Below are positions 33,531 to 43,471 of a stretch of DNA of 64,000 nucleotides, in pieces. The DNA comes from Pseudomonas monsensis. GTDB lineage: Bacteria; Pseudomonadota; Gammaproteobacteria; Pseudomonadales; Pseudomonadaceae. The notes under the pieces were generated by a model. That model saw only the letters and a program-made list of their open reading frames with translations, was not told the origin of the DNA and ran no database searches. Position 1 is the stretch's first letter. Each line of letters starts with the position of its first letter. The stretch is taken from positions 3,847,501-3,911,500 of the forward strand of contig NZ_CP077087.1 of the NCBI RefSeq assembly GCF_014268495.2. Direction: 5' to 3'. A program made the position numbers and the translations under genes.

Positions 33531-33818
33531 CTACCTGCACTTGGCCAGCACCACCTGACAGGTGTCCGGAGTGCCACCGGAACGCCCGGCATACCGGATG
33601 CAATTGTTCATCGACTTCTGCCGCGCCATATTCAGGCTCGAACCCCACGCCAGACCGCCTTCGCCCACCGTCGGCACGGCTTTGGCGTAGCAACTGTCGC
33701 CGATGCCCGAAGGTGGATAGTGTTTGCGGCTGGAACACCCCGTGCCGAGCGCCAGGCTGACGATGATCAGGGTCGGCAAGACCCACCCGCGGCATCGGGG
33801 CAAACGTGTTTTGCGCAT
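33531..33818 (-). CDS. Putative small lipoprotein, 95 aa
   Basis: A basic start, a hydrophobic stretch (WVLPTLIIVSLALGTGC, residues 12-28) and Cys28 followed by SSR suggest lipid modification, though the lipobox (LGTGC) is not ideal. The mature part has four more Cys and a strand/helix layout (GDSCYAKAVPTVGEGGLAWG). I do not recognise the family. An overlapping frame at 33523-33837 is rejected because it lacks the signal peptide. Confidence 0.65.
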   Translation of the reverse strand: MRKTRLPRCRGWVLPTLIIVSLALGTGCSSRKHYPPSGIGDSCYAKAVPTVGEGGLAWGSSLNMARQKSMNNCIRYAGRSGGTPDTCQVVLAKCR

Positions 33819-33964
33819 TGCGTTTTACCTGTCGCAAGGAGGTCGTCAGTCTGCCGAGTCTAGCCGTTCGCCGTTGTCGACCTGCACAAATCTTCTAAAC
33901 GCCGGTCGTCATTGCGCGGTATTTTATCGGGCCGCACCGTTCATGCTGATCTCTGGAGCCTGCC

Positions 33965-34801
33965 GTGGATAAACGCAACTGGATCGAGCTGTCCCAGGAT
34001 GTCGACACCGGGATTGAATCGATTCGTGCCCATTTTCAGGGGCATGCCTATGACCCGCACTGGCATGACAGTTTTCTGGTCGGCGTGACCGAGCAAGGTG
34101 TGCAGCAATTCAATTGCCGCCGCGTGCGCCACCGCAGTACGCCGGGCCAGGTCTTTTTGCTGGAACCGGGGGAAATCCACGACGGTCAGGCCCCCACGGA
34201 CGACGGGTTCACCTATTCGATGCTGTACCTTGATCCGCACTGGCTGGAGCGCGAACTGCACGCGTTGTTCGAAGACGCCCCGGCCAACACTCAACCCGGT
34301 TTTGCCGATACCTTGAGCCAGGACCCGCGCCTGTCCACGGCGATCAATCAGGCCTTCCACGCCCTGCATGACGGCGACTTGCGCATCGTCCGCCAGACAG
34401 CCATCGACAGCCTGTTGGCTTCGCTCACCCGCCATCTCGACTGGCGCAAGCGCCAGGATTTCGATCCGCGCCTGCCGCTGGTGGCCCAAGTGGCCCGGGA
34501 TTACCTGCATGCCCACGCCTTTGATGACATCGGCCTGGATCAACTGGCCAACGCCTGCAAGGTCGATCGCTTCCGTTTGACCCGCGCCTTCAAGGCCGCT
34601 TTTGGGCTGGCGCCGCACGCTTATCTGATCCAGTTGCGCCTGGCCAAGGCGCGTCAGTTGCTGGCCCGTGGCGAGTCGCCGGCGCAGGTCGCCAGCGTGC
34701 TCGGCTTCGCCGATCAAAGCCACCTGGGCCGCTGGTTCAAGCGCGCCTACCAACTGACGCCAGCGGACTACCGCAAGCGCTGCTCAAACCTTCCAGACTG
34801 A
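33965..34801 (+). CDS. AraC family transcriptional regulator, 278 aa
   Basis: An N-terminal cupin-like arabinose-binding type domain (AYDPHWHDSFLVGVTEQGVQ; GQVFLLEPGEIHDGQ) is followed by the double helix-turn-helix (LDQLANACKVDRFRLTRAFK and VASVLGFADQSHLGRWFKRA). It lies 55 bases upstream of a LysE exporter gene on the same strand. AraC/LysE pairs are common, so it probably activates that exporter in response to an amino acid or similar effector. Confidence 0.92.
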   Translation: MDKRNWIELSQDVDTGIESIRAHFQGHAYDPHWHDSFLVGVTEQGVQQFNCRRVRHRSTPGQVFLLEPGEIHDGQAPTDDGFTYSMLYLDPHWLERELHALFEDAPANTQPGFADTLSQDPRLSTAINQAFHALHDGDLRIVRQTAIDSLLASLTRHLDWRKRQDFDPRLPLVAQVARDYLHAHAFDDIGLDQLANACKVDRFRLTRAFKAAFGLAPHAYLIQLRLAKARQLLARGESPAQVASVLGFADQSHLGRWFKRAYQLTPADYRKRCSNLPD

Positions 34802-34855
34802 CGCACGCCAGCTGACGATCATGGAGACCTGTGTTCACGTTCAGGAATCCGAATC

Positions 34856-35452
34856 ATGGCGTCATTGCTGCCCTTTCTACTGTTTGCTTTCGTGGCTTCG
34901 ATCACTCCGGGGCCGACCAATATTCTGGTGTTGAGCCACAGTTCGCGTCGGGGACTGAGCGCGACATTGCCGATCATTTTCGGGGCCTGCGCGGCGGCGG
35001 CATTGATCGTGTTGGTGGTCGGGCTCGGCGCCGGCGAAACCCTGTCGCGTTTGCCCCGCGTCCAACAAGCCATGGCCTGGGCGGGCGTGCTCTGGTTGAG
35101 TTGGCTGGCGTGGCAGATCTTCCGCAGTGCGCCCCCGGCCCTGGACTCGACCGAAGCACAAGATGAAGGGTTCAGCGTACTCGGTGCGGCGATGTTGCAA
35201 CTGGTCAATCCCAAGGTGTGGATGATGGCCGTGGCAGTGGTCAGTGTGTTTGTCGGTGGTGGTGACAAGACCGTGCGCTTGCTGGTGCTGTCGCTGGCAT
35301 TTCTGCTGGTGTCGTTGCCCTGCATGACGTTCTGGGCGCTGCTTGGCGTCGGCAGTGCACGGCTGTTCGGCAGCCCACAGGCGTTCAAGCGCATGAATGC
35401 GGTATTGGCGCTGTTGCTGCTGCTTTCCGCCTGGCTGACGGTCCTGCTCTGA
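34856..35452 (+). CDS. LysE/RhtB family amino acid exporter, 198 aa
   Basis: The family signature at the N-terminus is clear (AFVASITPGPTNILVLSHSS: first membrane segment with TPGP), followed by five more membrane segments and the usual QLVNPKVWMMA in the fourth. The length of about 200 residues is normal. It should export an amino acid or derivative through the inner membrane. It is likely controlled by the AraC-type regulator immediately upstream. Confidence 0.9.
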   Translation: MASLLPFLLFAFVASITPGPTNILVLSHSSRRGLSATLPIIFGACAAAALIVLVVGLGAGETLSRLPRVQQAMAWAGVLWLSWLAWQIFRSAPPALDSTEAQDEGFSVLGAAMLQLVNPKVWMMAVAVVSVFVGGGDKTVRLLVLSLAFLLVSLPCMTFWALLGVGSARLFGSPQAFKRMNAVLALLLLLSAWLTVLL

Positions 35453-35480
35453 GCGGGCTGACCTGAAGTCAGGCAAGCAC

Positions 35481-35614
35481 CTGTGGCGAGGGGATTTATC
35501 CCCGTTCGGCTGCGCAGCAGTCGTAAATCTGAATACTCGGTATGCCTGAAGGAATGAGTGGCCAGGTTTTGGGGCTGCTGCGCAGCCCGGCGGGGATAAA
35601 TCCTCTCACCACAG
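35481..35614. repeat. REP doublet (REPIN), two inverted REP sequences
   Basis: The left copy (35481-35520, starting CTGTGGCGAGGGGATTTATC) and the right copy (35575-35614, on the other strand) are about 90 percent alike and face each other across 54 bases. Each has the GC-rich short hairpin GCTGCGCAGC. This is the common fluorescens-group extragenic repeat, mobilised by RAYT transposases encoded elsewhere. Confidence 0.85.
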
Positions 35615-35661
35615 GTTGGATTTCTTACGGTTGGGGCTGCATGGGAACGCAGGCGATGATC

Positions 35662-36420
35662 TCAGCGCGATGTCGCCTGGCGATATTCGCGGGGGGTGAA
35701 GCCGGTGGAGGCCTTGAACTGGCGGGTGAAGGCACTGTGGTCGGTGTAACCGCATTGCAGCGCCACGTCGGTGATCGGCAAATCGGTGTGCAGCAAGCGA
35801 TGGGCGTGTTCCAGGCGCACCTTCTGAATCATCTGTCGTGGCGTCAGGTGAAAGACGCGCTTGCAGTAGCGCTCCAGTTGCGCCACCGAAATACCGGCGA
35901 TTCGCGTCAATTCGCCCAACGTGACGCGGCGATTGAAGTGGCTGCGAATATGCTCGTCGACTGCGGCCAGGCGCTCGAATGCCGGATGCGTTTCACTGGC
36001 CGATTGCAGATCGACCGAGATACCCGCCAGCCCGATGATCAGCCCGTCGCGGTTGTACAACGGGTGCTTGTGGGTCAGGCACCAACCCGGTTCACGACTG
36101 CCGTACAGGTGCAGTTCCAGCTGATCCTCCAGCACAAAGCCCTCCTCCAGCACCTTGCGATCCTGCTCGGTGTACCCCGGCCCGAGTTGCGCGGGGAACA
36201 CCTGCGCGCTGGTTTTCCCCAGCAACGGGCGTAAATCCTTCAAGCCACAGCGCTGCACCAATGTGCGATTGGCGAGGACATAACGCGCCTGCAGATCCTT
36301 GATGAAAATCACCGCACTGGGGATCACGTCGAGCATCGGCAACAGCAGCGCGGCGCCGGCTACCAGTTCTTCCAGGGTTTGCGGGCGGCCTTGCGACAAC
36401 ATCGAAAACGCACTCTGCAT
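35662..36420 (-). CDS. PAS-AraC family regulator, probable regulator of hydroxyproline genes, 252 aa
   Basis: Residues about 25-140 are a PAS sensor (PSAVIFIKDLQARYVLANRT; then NRDGLIIGLAGISVDL), and the C-terminal 100 are the AraC double helix-turn-helix (ELTRIAGISVAQLERYCKR; VALQCGYTDHSAFTRQFK). This PAS-AraC arrangement is often found next to hydroxyproline and proline-racemase genes, and here it is divergent from that operon. The ATG at 36420 follows GGGGGAG; a TTG at 36465 is an alternative. Confidence 0.85.
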   Translation of the reverse strand: MQSAFSMLSQGRPQTLEELVAGAALLLPMLDVIPSAVIFIKDLQARYVLANRTLVQRCGLKDLRPLLGKTSAQVFPAQLGPGYTEQDRKVLEEGFVLEDQLELHLYGSREPGWCLTHKHPLYNRDGLIIGLAGISVDLQSASETHPAFERLAAVDEHIRSHFNRRVTLGELTRIAGISVAQLERYCKRVFHLTPRQMIQKVRLEHAHRLLHTDLPITDVALQCGYTDHSAFTRQFKASTGFTPREYRQATSR

Positions 36421-36651
36421 CGAAGAGTTCTCCCCCGTTGGTGCTTCAGGCCAGTGCTCGCCCAAGGCGTTCGCACGCAGATTGCAGCATCGCCGAAAGC
36501 CTGTCGAGCAGCAGCGTTTCTCTGCGCGACTGTGCCGATTTCGTCATCCAACCCGGTGCAAAACATCAATCGCCGCAAGGTCGATCAGTTCAAAGTCTGG
36601 CCGTCCCAGTGACACAACTGCCTATCCAATAACTCACAAGAAGGCGATGCC

Positions 36652-38277
36652 ATGTCAGGCCAAGGCAAGTTCAAAAAACAGCTTTCATTGATCGACCTCA
36701 CATTTATCGGGCTCGGTGCGATCTTCGGTTCCGGCTGGTTGTTCGCGGCCAGTCATGTGTCGGCCATTGCCGGCCCGGCGGGGATTTTTTCCTGGCTGCT
36801 GGGCGGGTTCGCCGTGTTGTTGCTGGGTATCGTTTACTGCGAACTGGGCGCGGCATTACCCCGAGCCGGCGGTGTGGTGCGCTACCCGGTTTACTCCCAC
36901 GGGCCACTGCTCGGTTACCTGATGGGTTTCATCACCCTGATCGCGTTTTCCAGTCTGGTGGCGATTGAAGTGGTTGCCTCGCGCCAATACGCCGCGGCGT
37001 GGTTTCCCGGCCTGACCAAAGCGGGCAGCGGCGATCCGACGATCCTCGGCTGGCTGGTGCAGTTCGCCCTGCTCTGCGTATTTTTCCTGCTCAACTACCG
37101 CAGCGTGAAGACCTTCGCCAAGGCCAACAACCTGGTCAGCGTGTTCAAGTTCATCGTGCCGCTGCTGGTGATCGGGGTGCTGTTCACCTTCTTCAAACCG
37201 GAGAACTTTCAGATTCAGGGTTTCGCGCCGTTCGGCCTGTCGGGCATCGAGATGGCGGTGTCGGCAGGCGGGGTGATCTTTGCTTACCTGGGCCTGACAC
37301 CGATCATCTCGGTGGCCAGCGAAGTGAAGAATCCCCAACGCACCATTCCGATTGCGCTGATCCTCTCGGTGCTGTTGTCGACCGCCATTTACGTATTGCT
37401 GCAAACCGCGTTCCTCGGCGGCATTCCAACGGAAATGCTCGCCGACGGCTGGGCCGGCATCAACAAGGCATTCGCCCTGCCATACCGCGACATCGCCCTG
37501 GCACTGGGGGTGGGCTGGCTGGCGTATCTGGTGGTGGCCGACGCGGTGATCTCGCCGAGCGGTTGCGGCAACATTTATATGAACGCTACCCCGCGCGTGA
37601 TCTACGGCTGGGCGCAGACCGGCACCTTCTTCAAGGTTTTTACCCACATCGACGAGAAGTCCGGCATCCCGCGTCCGGCGCTGTGGCTGACCTTCGCCCT
37701 GTCGGTGTTCTGGACCCTGCCGTTCCCGTCGTGGGAAGCGCTGATCAACGTGGTTTCCGCTGCCCTGGTGTTGAGCTACGCCGTGGCCCCGGTGTCGGTC
37801 GCCGCGTTGCGCCGCAGCGCGCCGGACCTGCCGCGTCCCTTCCGGGTCAAGTGCATGGGCGTGCTCGGGCCGGTGTCGTTCATCATCGCCGCGCTGATCG
37901 TCTACTGGTCCGGCTGGAACACCGTGTCGTGGCTGCTCGGCCTGCAGATTCTGATGTTCGTCGTCTACTTGCTGTGCGCTCGTTTCGTGCCAACCGCGCA
38001 CCTGAGCCTGAGCCGTCAGGTGCGCTCGTCGGCGTGGCTGATCGCCTTCTACGCGGTGACCATCGTGCTGTCGAAACTCGGCACCTTCGGCGGCCTGGGC
38101 ATCCTCGCCCACCCTTTCGACACCCTCGTCGTCGCCGCTTGCGCCACCGGCATTTACTACTGGGGCGCCGCCACCGGCGTACCGGCGCACCTGCTGCGCC
38201 TTGAAGCGGACGACGAGGAAAGTGAAGTCGCCGACACCGCTTCCACCGTGCATGCGCGCCCTGCCGGCGCCTACTGA
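36652..38277 (+). CDS. APC family amino acid permease, probable hydroxyproline uptake, 541 aa
   Basis: A 12-14 segment permease of the amino acid-polyamine-organocation family. The first segment shows the substrate motif FIGLGAIFGSGWLF, and later GLSGIEMAVSAGGVIFAYLG and SEVKNPQRTIP (loop 6/7). It is the first gene of an operon with the 4-hydroxyproline epimerase, whose start is 22 bases from its stop. That context argues for import of hydroxyproline or proline. The acidic C-terminal tail is cytoplasmic. Confidence 0.88.
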   Translation: MSGQGKFKKQLSLIDLTFIGLGAIFGSGWLFAASHVSAIAGPAGIFSWLLGGFAVLLLGIVYCELGAALPRAGGVVRYPVYSHGPLLGYLMGFITLIAFSSLVAIEVVASRQYAAAWFPGLTKAGSGDPTILGWLVQFALLCVFFLLNYRSVKTFAKANNLVSVFKFIVPLLVIGVLFTFFKPENFQIQGFAPFGLSGIEMAVSAGGVIFAYLGLTPIISVASEVKNPQRTIPIALILSVLLSTAIYVLLQTAFLGGIPTEMLADGWAGINKAFALPYRDIALALGVGWLAYLVVADAVISPSGCGNIYMNATPRVIYGWAQTGTFFKVFTHIDEKSGIPRPALWLTFALSVFWTLPFPSWEALINVVSAALVLSYAVAPVSVAALRRSAPDLPRPFRVKCMGVLGPVSFIIAALIVYWSGWNTVSWLLGLQILMFVVYLLCARFVPTAHLSLSRQVRSSAWLIAFYAVTIVLSKLGTFGGLGILAHPFDTLVVAACATGIYYWGAATGVPAHLLRLEADDEESEVADTASTVHARPAGAY

Positions 38278-38299
38278 AATCACTCAACGGGACACCTTC

Positions 38300-39226
38300 A
38301 TGAAACGCATACACGTCATTGATTCCCACACCGGCGGTGAGCCCACGCGCCTGGTGATGCACGGTTTTCCCGCCCTGTCCGGCGACACCATGGTGGAGAA
38401 ACGCGAGGCTCTGCGCACTCAGCACGATGGCTGGCGCCGCGCCTGCCTGCTCGAACCGCGCGGCAACGACGTGCTGGTCGGCGCACTGTATTGCGAGCCG
38501 GTGTCGGCGGACGCCACGTGCGGGGTGATTTTCTTCAACAACGCCGGTTACCTCGGCATGTGCGGCCACGGCACCATCGGCCTGATCAACTCGTTGCAGT
38601 TTCTGGGGCACATCAAGCCTGGCGTGCACAAGATCGACACACCGGTCGGTCCGGTCAGCGCCACGTTGCATGACGACGGCAACGTGACCCTGGGCAACGT
38701 GCACGCCTACCGCTACCGCAAACAGGTATCGGTGGACGTGCCCGGTTTCGGCCGCGTGTGCGGTGATATTGCCTATGGCGGCAACTGGTTCTTCCTCGTC
38801 TCCGAGCACGGCCAGCCCCTGAGCATGGACAACGTCGAGCACCTCACCGCCTACACCTGGGCGATGCTCAAAGCCCTCGAAGAACAAGGCATTCACGGCG
38901 AAGACGGTGCGCTCATCGACCACATCGAACTGTTCGCTGACGATGCCCACGCCGACAGCCGCAACTTTGTCATGTGCCCGGGCAAGGCCTACGACCGCTC
39001 GCCCTGCGGCACCGGCACCAGCGCCAAACTCGCCTGCCTGGCCGCCGACGACAAGCTGCAACCCGGCGCGCGCTGGGTGCAGGCCAGCATCACCGGCAGC
39101 CAGTTCGAAGGCCGCTTCGAATGGGAAGGCGAACGCATCCGCCCGTTCATCACCGGCCGCGCTTTTATAACCGCTGACAGCACCCTGCTGATCGACGAAC
39201 AAGACCCGTTCGCGTGGGGCATCTGA
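38300..39226 (+). CDS. lhpA: 4-hydroxyproline 2-epimerase, 308 aa
   Basis: Converts trans-4-hydroxy-L-proline to cis-4-hydroxy-D-proline, the first step of the bacterial catabolic route. It belongs to the proline racemase family and both catalytic Cys are seen: Cys88 in MCGHGT and Cys236 in PCGTGT. Proline racemase and 3-hydroxyproline dehydratase differ at these sites. The start at 38300 gives MKRIHVIDSHTGGEP, the family's usual N-terminus; the frame is open earlier, overlapping the permease gene. The following three enzymes complete the pathway to 2-oxoglutarate. Confidence 0.93.
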   Translation: MKRIHVIDSHTGGEPTRLVMHGFPALSGDTMVEKREALRTQHDGWRRACLLEPRGNDVLVGALYCEPVSADATCGVIFFNNAGYLGMCGHGTIGLINSLQFLGHIKPGVHKIDTPVGPVSATLHDDGNVTLGNVHAYRYRKQVSVDVPGFGRVCGDIAYGGNWFFLVSEHGQPLSMDNVEHLTAYTWAMLKALEEQGIHGEDGALIDHIELFADDAHADSRNFVMCPGKAYDRSPCGTGTSAKLACLAADDKLQPGARWVQASITGSQFEGRFEWEGERIRPFITGRAFITADSTLLIDEQDPFAWGI

Positions 39227-39281
39227 GCCGCCGCGTTGACTATTCACCTCCCTTTGAATGATGTGCCAAGGAGTTAAGACA

Positions 39282-40229
<948 letters not shown>

Positions 40230-40241
40230 CCTGGCGCCCTC

Positions 40242-40274
40242 GCCTGCCGTGACGCCTTGCGCCTCACGGCAGGC
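40242..40274. other. Strong hairpin between deaminase and dehydrogenase genes
   Basis: GCCTGCCGTGA (40242-40252) pairs perfectly with TCACGGCAGGC (40264-40274) across an 11-base loop. There is no T run, so it is more likely a pause or partial stop, or an mRNA stability element inside the operon, than a terminator. Confidence 0.6.
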
Positions 40275-40300
40275 CTCACCTTATTCATCAGGAAGACACC

Positions 40301-41893
40301 ATGACTCTGACGGGCCACATGTTGATCGGGCAACACACCGTCGCGGGCAATCGCGACGCCATTCGCGGCCTCGACCCGGCCACCGATACCGCGCTGGAAC
40401 CGGCATATTTCGGCGGTTCAGCCGAGCATGTCGAACAGGCTTGCGCACTGGCCTGGGCCGCTCTGGACCGTTATCGCGAGACGACCCTGAGTGCCCGTGG
40501 CGAATTTCTTGAGCGCATCGCCGAGGAAATCGAAGACCTGGGCGATGAACTGATCGACCGCGCCGCCAGCGAAACCGGTCTGCCGCGTGCACGGTTGCTG
40601 GGCGAACGCGGTCGCACCTGTCAGCAGTTGCGGATGTTCGCCCGCACCGTACGTGCCGGTGAATGGCTCGATGTGCGGGTCGATCCGGCTCAGCCGCAGC
40701 GTCAACCGTTGCCGCGTTCGGACCTGCGCCAGCGCCAGATCCCGTTGGGACCGGTGGCGGTGTTCGGCGCGAGCAACTTCCCGCTGGCATTCTCGGTAGC
40801 CGGCGGGGATACAGCATCGGCGCTGGCGGCCGGTTGCCCGGTAATTGTCAAGGCGCACGGCGCGCATCCCGGCACCAGCGAACTGGTTGGCCGCGCCGTG
40901 ACTCGGGCGGTTAAAGCCTGTGATGTGCCCGAAGGCGTGTTTTCGTTGGTATACGGCTCCGGTCGCGAATTGGGCATTGCGCTGGTCAGTGATCGACGAA
41001 TCAAAGCGGTCGGCTTCACCGGTTCGCGCAGCGGCGGTCTGACCTTGATTCAGGCCGCGCAGGCACGGCCCGAGCCGATTCCGGTGTATGCGGAAATGAG
41101 TTCGATCAACCCGGTGCTGCTGTTTCCGGCGGCCTTGCACCAACGCACGCAGGCCTTGGCCGAAGGCTTTGTCGCCTCGCTGACCCTGGGTGCCGGACAG
41201 TTCTGCACCAACCCCGGGCTGGTGATTGCGCGCCAGGGGCCGGCGCTGGATGCCTTCGTTGGCCGCGTTGCCGAGCGCCTTCAGCTCAGCCCGGCACAGA
41301 CCATGCTCACGCCGGACATCTGCAGTGCTTACAAGGCTGGCGTGAATGCACTGGCGCAAAACAGTCGCGCCCGGATCGCCGCCAGCGGTCAGATCGCCGG
41401 TGGCCCGAACGCGTGTCAGGCCCATGTATTTGCCACCGATGCTGCCGATTTCCTCACCGATCACAGTCTGCAAGCGGAAGTGTTCGGCGCGGCGTCGTTG
41501 ATTGTGCAGTGCGCCAGTGACGCTGAAATTCGCCGGGTGATCGAGCATCTGGAAGGCCAATTGACAACGACTCTGCAGCTGGATGACGACGACCTTGAAC
41601 TCGCCCGTTCACTGCTGCCGACCCTGGAACGCAAGGCCGGCCGCCTGCTGGTCAACGGCTGGCCGACCGGCGTGGAAGTCTGCGATGCGATGGTGCATGG
41701 CGGCCCGTTTCCGGCCACCTCCGACGCGCGCACAACCTCGGTGGGCAGCGCGGCAATCCTGCGTTTCCTGCGTCCGGTGTGTTACCAGGACTTCCCCGAC
41801 AGCCTGTTGCCGAGCGCATTGAAACAGGCCAATCCGCTGCATCTGCGTCGGCTGTTCGATGGCCAAAGGGAAGCGTCAATCTATGCCGAATAA
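40301..41893 (+). CDS. 2-oxoglutarate semialdehyde (2,5-dioxovalerate) dehydrogenase, 530 aa
   Basis: Aldehyde dehydrogenase superfamily; oxidises 2-oxoglutarate semialdehyde to 2-oxoglutarate with NAD(P)+, the last step of the hydroxyproline route. The catalytic Cys302 is in GAGQFCTNPG and the general-base Glu in VYAEMSS. The sequence fits the NADP-type aldehyde dehydrogenase group to which these semialdehyde dehydrogenases belong. The next gene starts 11 bases before its stop, so the two are translationally coupled. Confidence 0.92.
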   Translation: MTLTGHMLIGQHTVAGNRDAIRGLDPATDTALEPAYFGGSAEHVEQACALAWAALDRYRETTLSARGEFLERIAEEIEDLGDELIDRAASETGLPRARLLGERGRTCQQLRMFARTVRAGEWLDVRVDPAQPQRQPLPRSDLRQRQIPLGPVAVFGASNFPLAFSVAGGDTASALAAGCPVIVKAHGAHPGTSELVGRAVTRAVKACDVPEGVFSLVYGSGRELGIALVSDRRIKAVGFTGSRSGGLTLIQAAQARPEPIPVYAEMSSINPVLLFPAALHQRTQALAEGFVASLTLGAGQFCTNPGLVIARQGPALDAFVGRVAERLQLSPAQTMLTPDICSAYKAGVNALAQNSRARIAASGQIAGGPNACQAHVFATDAADFLTDHSLQAEVFGAASLIVQCASDAEIRRVIEHLEGQLTTTLQLDDDDLELARSLLPTLERKAGRLLVNGWPTGVEVCDAMVHGGPFPATSDARTTSVGSAAILRFLRPVCYQDFPDSLLPSALKQANPLHLRRLFDGQREASIYAE

Positions 41894-43148
41894 CGTCTCC
41901 CATGACATCGCCGTGGTCGGCGCCGGCATCATTGGCGTCGCCTGCGCCCTGCGTCTGGCGCGCCAGGGCCAGCGCGTGGTGGTCATCGACCAACAGGAAC
42001 CCGGTCACGGTGCCTCGTTCGGCAATGCCGGGCATCTGGCCACCGAGCAGGTGTTTCCGATTGCCGATGTGTCGATCCTCAAACGCTTGCCGGCCATGTT
42101 GATGGACCCGATGGGGCCGCTGCGGCTGGACTGGAAATACCTGCCGCGTGCGCTGCCGTGGTTCACGCGACTGCTGCTGAATCTGCGCCCGGAGCCGTTT
42201 CGGCGAACCGTCGCTGGATTGCGCGCGCTCAATGAGTCCAGCCTCGATGCCTGGCAACGCTTGCTCACGGAGATCGAGCGCCCCGACCTGCTGAAAGTCG
42301 ACGGTTCCTTGCTGGTGTTCGAACGAGGTGAATCACGCCAGGCCATCGAAGCGCTTCAGGCGCGCCTGCGTCAGCAGCAAGTGCCGGTGGATTTCTGGCA
42401 CGCCGGCGCGATCCGGGACGCGGCGCCGCAGCTTAGCGAACAGATTCAGGGCGGTTTATTCTTCCCGCGCACCGGCCACTTTATCGATCCGTATCGGGTG
42501 GTGGGCGAACTGGTCGAAGCAGCGAAAGCCTGCGGCGTGAGTTTCGTCAAACAACAGGTACAGGGCGGCGCTGTGCTGGAACACGGTGTATCGCTGGCCA
42601 CCGCATCGGGTAGCCTGAGCGCGCGCCGCGTATTGATTGCCTGCGGTGCACACTCGGCGAAACTCACCGCCGCGTTGACAGGCAGGACAGTGCCACTGGA
42701 CACCGAGCGCGGCTACCACCTGATGCTGCCGACGGAGCACAATCGACTGCCCTTCGCGGTCACCTCGCTGGAACGCAAGTTCATCATGACGCCGATGTCC
42801 GAAGGCTTGCGGCTGGCCGGCACCGTCGAGTTCGCCGGCCTGGAACGCCCGCCGAGCATGGCCCGTGCGTGGCAGTTGCATCGCTTGAGTCAGGGCTTGT
42901 TTCGCAAGGATCTGAGCGCTGAAGCCGCCACGCCGTGGATGGGCTTTCGGCCGTCGTTGCCGGATTCGCTGCCGGTAATTGACCAGGTCTGCGATGGCAA
43001 AGTGTTGCTTGCGTTCGGGCATCAGCATTTGGGGCTGACGCAGGCGGCGGTGACGGCGGAGATGGTCGTCGAGATGGCGTTATCGACAGCGCTGAATCAG
43101 GTGAATGATTTACCCGCCCTCTCGCCCTACAGGCTTGCGCGTTTCTGA
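41883..43148 (+). CDS. FAD-dependent D-amino acid oxidase, probable cis-4-hydroxy-D-proline oxidase, 421 aa
   Basis: A DAO/DadA-type flavoprotein. The FAD motif IAVVGAGIIGVACALRLA is at residues 9-26 and the C-terminal FAD loop GHQHLGLTQA near residue 383. Within the operon it should oxidise cis-4-hydroxy-D-proline to the pyrroline used by the deaminase, in the single-subunit form known from P. putida. The ATG at 41883 is preceded by AAAGGGAAG; another in-frame ATG lies at 41859. It closes the five-gene operon. Confidence 0.88.
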   Translation: MPNNVSHDIAVVGAGIIGVACALRLARQGQRVVVIDQQEPGHGASFGNAGHLATEQVFPIADVSILKRLPAMLMDPMGPLRLDWKYLPRALPWFTRLLLNLRPEPFRRTVAGLRALNESSLDAWQRLLTEIERPDLLKVDGSLLVFERGESRQAIEALQARLRQQQVPVDFWHAGAIRDAAPQLSEQIQGGLFFPRTGHFIDPYRVVGELVEAAKACGVSFVKQQVQGGAVLEHGVSLATASGSLSARRVLIACGAHSAKLTAALTGRTVPLDTERGYHLMLPTEHNRLPFAVTSLERKFIMTPMSEGLRLAGTVEFAGLERPPSMARAWQLHRLSQGLFRKDLSAEAATPWMGFRPSLPDSLPVIDQVCDGKVLLAFGHQHLGLTQAAVTAEMVVEMALSTALNQVNDLPALSPYRLARF

Positions 43149-43471
43149 ATCAGCGAGAGGTACCGGCCAGCGATGAAATTTTCTGCCCTTGCCACTGGCA
43201 ACGGCAGGAATCCGGGCTAGCTTAAACCGTACCTCTCCCCATTCTCCGTGGTCGTCAGCAGTCCGGAATAACGCTCTTCACAGCGTTGCAAGGATGAGAG
43301 TGTGTGCGCAAAACCCGCCAGTCAGCTCACTGGAGCGCAGCACCCATGGACGCCTTTGCTGGAACCACTGTTCCCTATCGCCCTCAGCCCTGCTGCCAAC
43401 GTTTTGGGGTTCCCTCGCGATTTCCTGTGCCTGATTGAACTCTCGACAATCACTATCAGCGAGCGTGAAAA
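43149..43471. other. Intergenic region, nothing recognised
   Basis: About 320 bases separate the hydroxyproline operon from the phosphatase gene. A plus-strand frame at 43189-43434 has a codon pattern unlike real genes here. The region presumably carries the phosphatase promoter; I see no confident -35/-10 pair or hairpin. Confidence 0.45.

Noticed and set aside
43189..43434. Plus-strand 81-codon frame before the PhoD-like gene
   Set aside because: Composition and codon use unlike neighbours and no start signal; it is treated as intergenic.
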